Below are positions 6,954-12,323 of a stretch of DNA of 12,323 nt, piece by piece; the first letter of the stretch is position 1, and every line of letters starts with the position of its first letter. The position numbers and the translations under genes are program-made. Origin of the DNA: Alphaproteobacteria bacterium. GTDB taxonomy: Bacteria > Pseudomonadota > Alphaproteobacteria > Micavibrionales > Micavibrionaceae. The notes beneath the pieces were generated by a model, which ran no database searches, was not told the DNA's origin, and worked only from the letters and a program-made list of their open reading frames with translations. The stretch is from positions 1 to 12,323 of the forward strand of contig JALZUF010000160.1 in NCBI GenBank assembly GCA_023301785.1, written 5' to 3'.

Positions 6954-7514
6954 ATGAGAAGTTTTTATATGGTGCGCCACGGCGAAACCACCACCAATCT
7001 AGATAAAATAGCTACTGGCCAGATGGATGTATTGCTTACGCCCAAGGGAATTGAGCAAGCTGAAAAATGTAGAAAGGTTATTGATGCACATAGTATTCAC
7101 CCCGATATTATCTTGTGCTCTGGACTTCAACGTACCAAACAAACGGCAGAGATTATAAATAAAGAAATTAAAAGTCCTCTTCATCAGCATTCAGAATTAA
7201 ACGAACAAAGCTATGGTGATTGGGAGGGACAAGAATGGGCTGATGTACATTTAGAAATTGAAAAATATGGTGAGAACCCGATCAATGGAGAAACAAAAAT
7301 AGAATTTATAGAGCGCATCGTGTCCGCTTTTGAAAAATTACTGTGTCATTATGATGAAGAAACAATTTTATTTGTAACGCATGCTGGAGTTTTTGAGGCT
7401 CTTTTATCAAAATATAAGTATAGGCATGAAAAAATAAAGAATGGCGTTTTGTATTATATTCAGTTTTCAGAGTCTGGAGACGAGTTACTAAATTTTGATT
7501 TAGTTAGTGAATAA
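6954..7514 (+). CDS. Histidine phosphatase (phosphoglycerate mutase-like superfamily)
   Basis: A 186-residue cytosolic phosphatase of the branch containing CobC (alpha-ribazole phosphatase) and GpmB-like enzymes. The catalytic motif RHGETTTN starts at R8, with H9 as the phospho-accepting histidine. SGLQRTKQTAE (56-66) supplies the second arginine, R60. LNEQSYGDWEG (82-92) holds the proton donor E84. VTHAG (141-145) supplies the second catalytic histidine, H143. All key residues are present, so an active phosphomonoesterase is likely, with no mutase activity implied. It is the last gene of the aldolase operon and probably removes a phosphate from a pathway intermediate. A CobC assignment is not justified, because no cobalamin genes surround it. 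Confidence 0.9.
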   Translation: MRSFYMVRHGETTTNLDKIATGQMDVLLTPKGIEQAEKCRKVIDAHSIHPDIILCSGLQRTKQTAEIINKEIKSPLHQHSELNEQSYGDWEGQEWADVHLEIEKYGENPINGETKIEFIERIVSAFEKLLCHYDEETILFVTHAGVFEALLSKYKYRHEKIKNGVLYYIQFSESGDELLNFDLVSE

Positions 7515-7600
7515 ACCATCCTTTTTTTAACAAAAGTCAAAAAAAGATATTAGAATTTATGGCTATTATTATCTTGTAAATTCAAATGTATCTAACGTGG

Positions 7601-8644
7601 CTATGAATTAATTGTATTTGCGAGCATTGCTGCACCATACGTCACAGGATGAGCATTACTTAATGTTACTCCGTCCTTTGCTCCTAAAGCCTGATCTCTC
7701 ATTTCAGTGGGAGAAGGAAGATATACATTACTGCTTGATAGCATAAAGTCTGTATACACGGGTAATATACGTCGCAAGCTGTCTTGAGCTCTTCTTGAGA
7801 ACGTTGACATTTGAACTGCTTCTGTATCATTTACAGGAAGTATTGAATCACTTTGGTAGGCTTTTCGGACTGTGTCTCTGTTACGATCCATTTTATCGAA
7901 GAACCTGATCTGATTGGAACTAAAACCAGAAACGCAACTATCAATATCTACTTCTCCTATACCCATAGCGTTGTAAAGATTGGCTAATGATTGACTTGGA
8001 TTAAGGCGCATTAGTGTGGTGTCTAGAACGCCATGCTGTACACCCAAACGTTCCATTATTCTTAAATCATCTTGAAAAGTTTGCCATTTTTCTTCTTGAA
8101 ACTGGAGATAAGGAGTTTCTAGACCATCATTAACAATACTATCTTCTATTACCGTCATCATATCTTGAGAGAATTCTCCTCGTGGAGGAGGGGCATCAAG
8201 ATGAAATATACCTATAGCCTTTTGTCTCATTAATGACATTGTTTGAATTAAGGGGTCTCTTATTGCAAGAACCGTGTAATTGGGTATTTTTAACCATCTC
8301 TCTAAAAAAGCTGGAGATAACCTCCCATTAACTTCCTTAACAACAACACTGACAGAATTTTTACCAGTTTCTTCTTTCACTTGATCTAAGCTACGGGAGA
8401 GATCCATTAACGCTTGTTTATAAACTTCTTCATCAATAATAGCATTGGTACCTCCCGTTAATTCTTGAAGGGTACTTGTGAAAGGTTGGCTATAGGTTAA
8501 ATCGGCAGCTTGCCCAAGGCTAATTTCTAAGATTGTTGTTGCTGATCGAGCTCTGCCATATATGAACGTCATGGAAGAGTTACTTCTAAACTCTTCAGAC
8601 AAATAATTTTCTAAGTCAGTAATGTCTGGATTTTCTTTTAACAT
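7601..8644 (-). CDS. Sulfotransferase-like P-loop protein
   Basis: A 347-residue protein with the two nucleotide-binding motifs of PAPS-dependent sulfotransferases. The 5'-phosphosulfate loop is YGRARSATT (29-37), corresponding to the usual RSGTT with Ala for Gly. The 3'-phosphate motif is R129 in IRDP with S137 eight residues later, the canonical R-x7-S spacing. A strand before it reads VVVKEVNG (100-107). Such enzymes move sulfate from PAPS to a hydroxyl or amine; related bacterial proteins of unknown activity also exist. No signal peptide or membrane segment is seen. Residues 250-347 match nothing I recognise. The start ATG at 8644 lacks a Shine-Dalgarno, and a candidate -10 (8651-8656) sits so close that the mRNA may be leaderless. 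It converges with the phosphatase gene and lies 97 bp downstream of the PEPC-like gene on the same strand. Confidence 0.72.
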   Translation of the reverse strand: MLKENPDITDLENYLSEEFRSNSSMTFIYGRARSATTILEISLGQAADLTYSQPFTSTLQELTGGTNAIIDEEVYKQALMDLSRSLDQVKEETGKNSVSVVVKEVNGRLSPAFLERWLKIPNYTVLAIRDPLIQTMSLMRQKAIGIFHLDAPPPRGEFSQDMMTVIEDSIVNDGLETPYLQFQEEKWQTFQDDLRIMERLGVQHGVLDTTLMRLNPSQSLANLYNAMGIGEVDIDSCVSGFSSNQIRFFDKMDRNRDTVRKAYQSDSILPVNDTEAVQMSTFSRRAQDSLRRILPVYTDFMLSSSNVYLPSPTEMRDQALGAKDGVTLSNAHPVTYGAAMLANTINS

Positions 8645-8650
8645 AAGTAG

Positions 8651-8679
8651 GTTATAGCCATAATAATATCGTTATGCAA
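8651..8679 (-). promoter_or_regulatory. Candidate promoter giving a leaderless mRNA for the sulfotransferase-like gene
   Basis: On the minus strand TTGCAT (8679-8674) precedes TATAAC (8656-8651) by 17 bp. The -10 matches 5 of 6 bases and the -35 only 3. Transcription would begin at or next to A of ATG 8644, consistent with the missing ribosome site. The weak -35 suggests dependence on an activator. Confidence 0.4.
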
Positions 8680-8691
8680 ATAAAAAATGCA

Positions 8692-8718
8692 CTACGCTAG
8701 ATTTTATTTTCTACGCTA
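8692..8718 (-). repeat. Two direct TAGCGTAG repeats upstream of the candidate promoter
   Basis: TAGCGTAG on the minus strand occurs at 8718-8711 and 8699-8692, so the copies start 19 bp apart. They lie upstream of the weak -35 at 8674-8679, where activators usually bind. The word is GC-richer than the surrounding AT-rich spacer, which makes the repeat stand out. Confidence 0.4.
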
Positions 8719-8741
8719 TTTTCTATTACTGAAACATCCTA

Positions 8742-11700
8742 TTATCGGTGAGTAAAGCCAGCAGGTGAGTTATTGTCGTTTGCAGGATATTGTATCTGCT
8801 GTTCGATTTTTTGCGCTATAGCAGGGAAGTGATTTAATATACGATCAAAGACAGGTGTTGGGTTTGCACCAAAGCCCCAACGTCCCAATAGGCTCTCCAT
8901 ATTTTTAGGGCCCATGTTACGGCTTGCACATGCAACGTGGTGCAGAAAGCTTTTACCTTCATCTGATTTAGGGTCAATCTTATTAAGGTTATCTGGATCA
9001 TTATCTATCATATCAACGCGGCGCTCTACTTCGTGTACGATTGCACGTGACAAACGAGTTTTATTTTTTTCTTCAGTCAGGTTGTCTATTTCTGGAAAGA
9101 GTGTTTTTGTTTTTTCGCCAAACTTGAGTTCATTAATACGGTCACTAGGGTTGTAAACTTTATAAATCATTTCTTTATCACTAAGCTCAAAGCCTCGTGC
9201 TGGCATTACGCCTTGAGCGGCGCGTCCAAATATTTTTCGAATGGTTTGACGTCCACGAATAAGGGTAGGACCATCTTGTAGTGCTTCTATAGCAGCGGTC
9301 GCCATTAAGGCATCATACGCTAAAACAGCCGCAAAACGGGTTGTCTCATCAAGGTCTTTCCAATCATTTTCTTGAGCTTCAATGATTTTTTGGACTGTCC
9401 ATTTTTTCCCGTCACCATTAGATAGGGCATCAAAGCTATGTTCATAATCAGCTGAGGCCAAGGCAACGATTGCATTTGGCATCATTTGTTGAATAAAAAA
9501 CGGATCATCTTTTAACATATCAATATCATGTAAATCTATATCACCATCTTTGTACATGTCACGTAATGTGGTTAAATCTTTACCCATCGTGTATGACCCA
9601 TCGAAATGAGCTTCGGATGTTGCAATCATGTTGTTAGAGCCAATGGCACGCGCTTTGATTGTTGATGCTTTTTGAATTATTTTCTTTAAAATTTTGCTTG
9701 AAGACTCTCTAGCCGGTGGGCGAGCACCGACATTGGTGAAGGCGGCAATAGTAAGCGCGCCAACTTTTTCCAAAAACAAATCAAGCATTGGTTTTCCAAA
9801 AGTATCTTTATCTATACTTTTTACGGTTCTCATTTCTTCATAAGTACTACGAGCTGTTTCGCCAGCAATTTCGATGGCTTTACGCATTTTTTTAGAATAG
9901 TTGGGGGCTGGTGGAACAACCAGATGGGATGTGTTTTGTAGTTTTCCATCAATGACTAGGCACGCGGCACGACATTCGCGTTCAACGCCTTCAATTAAAT
10001 CTTGAACAGATTCTTGTGTCCCCATGCGCATCCCGACATCGCGCCCTTGGATTGTCGTCGATACAAAACAAACCATTTGTTTTAAAACAGGTCTTATTTC
10101 ATCAGGAAGATTGTCAAGGTCAAAGCCATTATCCTGTAGAGCGTTTAAAAATAAACGAGGGACAACTTTTGGAGAAAATCCACCGCGTGCACTTGATGCA
10201 CCAGTTCCAATTTTTCTTAAAACGGGAACCAGTTGACCTTTTAGTTTTTCTGTTTGTTCTTCAGTTAGGCCATTTGATTTTATTTGATCTAATAATGGTG
10301 TTATTGCCCGATCAATAAGTTCTTGATCTGTTGCGCGTTGTAGCCAGCGAATATTAAGCCCGTATTGCTTTTGTGAGTCACTTTGTGGGTCCATTACAGC
10401 ATAAAATAAAGGGGGGAGTGATGTATTGCTTTGTTCAGAATTTTCAATTTTTGAAAGCAAATTTTGTGCGCCAAATACCTCACTATATAACCCCAAAGAT
10501 TCTGCGGCCATACGAATTGTTTTTTCTTCTTCGTTAAGGGGGCAGTGGGTCATATTTTTTATTTCAAAAGCATCGGCCATGACTTGCTGTAGAACAGCGG
10601 AACTTGGCTTTGCTTCTGCTATAATTGCAAATCCCATACGGTTGTGGTTGTAGCAAGAATGTATAACGTCAAATCGTTCTAGTATTTCACGGGACCACCC
10701 ATCGTTGTTTGCCTCGTATAACCATTGTTTTACATCTTGAGGAGAATGCTCTGCCATAAACCGTTTTAAATATACGGCTTGTAGCTTAGGCTCCATTTCA
10801 CTAAATTTTTTATCGTCTGTAAATTTTTCTGTGACACCTTGTTCTTGTAAGTGTTCAAATAGATTATCGAATATTGTTTCAAAATCTTCTCCATTGTGAC
10901 GAATTTCTTGACGACCTACACCAATGCCGACTTGTTTATGCATAAAAAAGGCACGTCGTGCAGATTTTCCTGCGTCTTCACTAATCGGGTCATGTATTAA
11001 AGTATCTGCTTTTTCCTGCAAATCTTTCATTACAGTTTTGGTCAAATCTGGGCCAGTAGTAAAAGTTTGGCCTTTATATGGTGTTTTTGTAAAAGCATCA
11101 GAGAACTGTTTTATGGCACTTTCAAAAAGCTCAGGATTTTCTGAGGTTGTTTTCATCTTCTCTAGTTCAGATAGATCAATCGCGTTCATCTGTACCAGAA
11201 GCTGTCTGAAGACATTATATTGATCGGTCAGTTCTTGATGACCATTCATCATCTCCATATACATTTTTAAACCTTTGCGTGCGCCCTTGACGCGTAATGC
11301 GAACAGGGCAGGTGCGGGAATAGGTTTACCGTCGGCGTCACCACCTTGCCAACGGCGCGTGCCAATATCCATATGCATATCATCAGCCATGAAATCTACA
11401 ATGCCATGACCATGGACTTTGTTTAGTGCATCTTGTTTATCTTCTATCCAATTTAATGATCCTTCTAATATCTCCACTTGTGAAGCAAGAGCATCGTCAG
11501 TTTCTTTGGTGAAATCATCTTTTTTGTCTGGTGTCACACGGTGTGTTAGAACTTCTTGATCATTCTTAGCGAGTGCTTCAATACGGTGTTCAGGAGCGAA
11601 TGTATCGATTATTCGAATTCTTTGACGGTATAGCGTTTCACCAAGATCATTTTTATCTTTGGTCGGGTGAGGTGTGATTGTTGGAAAGAATTTAAAAACA

Positions 11701-12182
11701 TTATAAAAAAACTTTGCTTCTTCGGCAGTTTCACCGAGTTCTTTTTCAATGGCTAAATCACGAACATATCTTTGCTGACGCAAATCACGGTTAAAAACAT
11801 CTGAGCCATAATAGGCGTTTTTATCATTACGATCAGCCAGAATATGTGCAGATGTTGTATTGTAACCATCACGGCTAATGAGTTGCATTAAGACGCCAAG
11901 CTCATCATTGGATAGGTGCTCTAATTGCTTTCGAACATCATAAAGTCGATCATTCTGGCGCGAATGGGCGCTGAGATCAGAGTAAAATTGAGTAACGTGG
12001 GCTTTCGTCATGCCAAAAAACGATTCTTGTGTAGCGCCATCAGGAAGTTGGTTCAAGTTGTTTGATGAAATTCCGTTTAACAGCCGGGCGATCGTAGAAT
12101 GCTCAGTAGATGTTGTATCGCCTTGCGCATACGGGGATGCCAAAGGAGTGAAAGAACTTATTTGAGGCGCAGTCTTACTCAT
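8742..12182 (-). CDS. Divergent phosphoenolpyruvate carboxylase homologue with incomplete active site
   Basis: A 1146-residue protein with PEP-carboxylase motifs in the right order over its whole length; typical PEPCs have about 880-970 residues. PHPTK (171-175) keeps the catalytic histidine equivalent to E. coli His138. RRWQGGDADGKP (276-287) matches the WxGGDRDGN block, RQEIRH (424-429) the RQES block, and SDSQKQYG (601-608) keeps the Lys546 equivalent K605. The key loop HGRGGSIGRGG reads IGTGASSARGG (658-668), so His579 and Arg581 are Ile658 and Thr660, while the Arg587 equivalent R666 remains. GARPPAR (819-825), RAIGSNNM (845-852) and RNMG (1088-1091) match the C-terminal blocks. About 55 residues extend past the normal PEPC end, finishing with a polar ANDN tail. 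Ordinary PEP carboxylation is doubtful; a changed reaction or a binding or regulatory role is possible. A weak GGAAA precedes ATG 12182. Not called ppc for these reasons. Confidence 0.8.
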   Translation of the reverse strand: MSKTAPQISSFTPLASPYAQGDTTSTEHSTIARLLNGISSNNLNQLPDGATQESFFGMTKAHVTQFYSDLSAHSRQNDRLYDVRKQLEHLSNDELGVLMQLISRDGYNTTSAHILADRNDKNAYYGSDVFNRDLRQQRYVRDLAIEKELGETAEEAKFFYNVFKFFPTITPHPTKDKNDLGETLYRQRIRIIDTFAPEHRIEALAKNDQEVLTHRVTPDKKDDFTKETDDALASQVEILEGSLNWIEDKQDALNKVHGHGIVDFMADDMHMDIGTRRWQGGDADGKPIPAPALFALRVKGARKGLKMYMEMMNGHQELTDQYNVFRQLLVQMNAIDLSELEKMKTTSENPELFESAIKQFSDAFTKTPYKGQTFTTGPDLTKTVMKDLQEKADTLIHDPISEDAGKSARRAFFMHKQVGIGVGRQEIRHNGEDFETIFDNLFEHLQEQGVTEKFTDDKKFSEMEPKLQAVYLKRFMAEHSPQDVKQWLYEANNDGWSREILERFDVIHSCYNHNRMGFAIIAEAKPSSAVLQQVMADAFEIKNMTHCPLNEEEKTIRMAAESLGLYSEVFGAQNLLSKIENSEQSNTSLPPLFYAVMDPQSDSQKQYGLNIRWLQRATDQELIDRAITPLLDQIKSNGLTEEQTEKLKGQLVPVLRKIGTGASSARGGFSPKVVPRLFLNALQDNGFDLDNLPDEIRPVLKQMVCFVSTTIQGRDVGMRMGTQESVQDLIEGVERECRAACLVIDGKLQNTSHLVVPPAPNYSKKMRKAIEIAGETARSTYEEMRTVKSIDKDTFGKPMLDLFLEKVGALTIAAFTNVGARPPARESSSKILKKIIQKASTIKARAIGSNNMIATSEAHFDGSYTMGKDLTTLRDMYKDGDIDLHDIDMLKDDPFFIQQMMPNAIVALASADYEHSFDALSNGDGKKWTVQKIIEAQENDWKDLDETTRFAAVLAYDALMATAAIEALQDGPTLIRGRQTIRKIFGRAAQGVMPARGFELSDKEMIYKVYNPSDRINELKFGEKTKTLFPEIDNLTEEKNKTRLSRAIVHEVERRVDMIDNDPDNLNKIDPKSDEGKSFLHHVACASRNMGPKNMESLLGRWGFGANPTPVFDRILNHFPAIAQKIEQQIQYPANDNNSPAGFTHR

Positions 12183-12323
12183 TATTTTTCCATAGTATTT
12201 TGTCTTTATTTAAAAGTTTTAGTTAATATGTGAACTGAATACAAGTTTAATTTCTTATATGTGGGTCAAATAAGTTATGAAGAGCTTATATTCATATTGA
12301 AACGTTTTTTTATACAGCTGCTA
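12183..12323. other. Noncoding upstream region of the PEPC-like gene
   Basis: An AT-rich spacer without an open frame of note. On the minus strand TTGACC (12269-12264) is a good -35 match, but no convincing -10 lies at the right distance. A short inverted repeat TATGAA/TTCATA lies at 12276-12281 and 12291-12296. The ribosome site is only a weak GGAAA 4-8 bases before ATG. The region is cut by the window end. Confidence 0.35.

Noticed and set aside
254..7514. Cobalamin (CobC/CobD) or histidine biosynthesis locus, suggested by the CobD/HisC-like enzyme and CobC-like phosphatase
   Set aside because: No other cob or his genes are present, the aminotransferase has altered PLP contacts, and the two genes are 5.6 kb apart in different transcription units.
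7521..7546. CTTTTTTT / AAAAAAAG inverted repeat as a terminator between the phosphatase and sulfotransferase-like genes
   Set aside because: The stem is almost all A-T with a 10-base loop and no separate T-run after it, too weak to call an intrinsic terminator.
7553..7583. GAATTTA/TAAATTC inverted repeat in the same convergent gap
   Set aside because: Seven AT-rich base pairs around a 17-base loop are expected by chance in such sequence.
10016..10318. Plus-strand open frame opposite the PEPC-like gene, with others at 8914-9156, 10426-10653 and 10924-11223
   Set aside because: They lie wholly inside a long coding region with recognisable motifs, have no recognisable domains and look like reading-frame shadows.
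3867..12182. Phosphonate biosynthesis cluster, suggested by nucleotidyltransferase-aminotransferase and PEP-related genes
   Set aside because: No PEP mutase or phosphonopyruvate decarboxylase is present, the nucleotidyltransferase is of the pol-beta type, and the PEP-related protein is PEPC-like.

Overview
This looks like an AT-rich bacterial chromosome segment, most likely from an alphaproteobacterium. The support is modest: the tRNA-Lys resembles alphaproteobacterial ones, two proteins carry 'ENDN'/'ANDN'-type C-terminal tails, and the Shine-Dalgarno signals are ordinary. No integrase, transposase, phage structural gene or CRISPR array is present.

Layout. Positions 54-129 hold a tRNA-Lys(UUU) with encoded CCA. 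Next comes a plus-strand PLP aminotransferase of the HisC/CobD type (254-1312) in which two PLP-contacting residues are substituted. It converges, with a 2 bp gap, on a minus-strand 762-residue protein (1315-3603). That protein is a complete TyrRS-II-type tyrosyl-tRNA synthetase with an extra domain of about 340 residues at its N-terminus; the extra domain resembles a class I synthetase Rossmann fold without HIGH. A 263 bp divergent control region (3604-3866) has two candidate plus-strand promoters and a duplicated 8 bp palindrome. It leads into a tight three-gene operon: a class II aldolase/adducin-family protein (3867-4778), a nucleotidyltransferase-aminotransferase fusion (4789-6939) and a histidine phosphatase (6954-7514). 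The minus strand then carries a PAPS-type sulfotransferase-like protein (7601-8644) and a 1146-residue divergent PEP-carboxylase homologue (8742-12182) that keeps some catalytic motifs and has lost others. The last 141 bp lie upstream of that gene and hold no gene.

How it may fit together (inference). The neighbourhood contains almost only small-molecule chemistry: two PLP enzymes, an aldolase-fold lyase/epimerase, a nucleotidyltransferase, a phosphatase, a sulfotransferase-like protein, a PEPC-like protein and a synthetase fusion. Several of these are unusual fusions or have altered active sites. Together they resemble an undescribed pathway building a small phosphorylated or nucleotidylated amino compound, perhaps with an aminoacyl-tRNA step or with the synthetase as a resistant target copy. 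The three-gene operon is the firmest unit. Whether the aminotransferase at 254, the synthetase fusion and the two minus-strand genes belong to the same pathway cannot be decided from this sequence.
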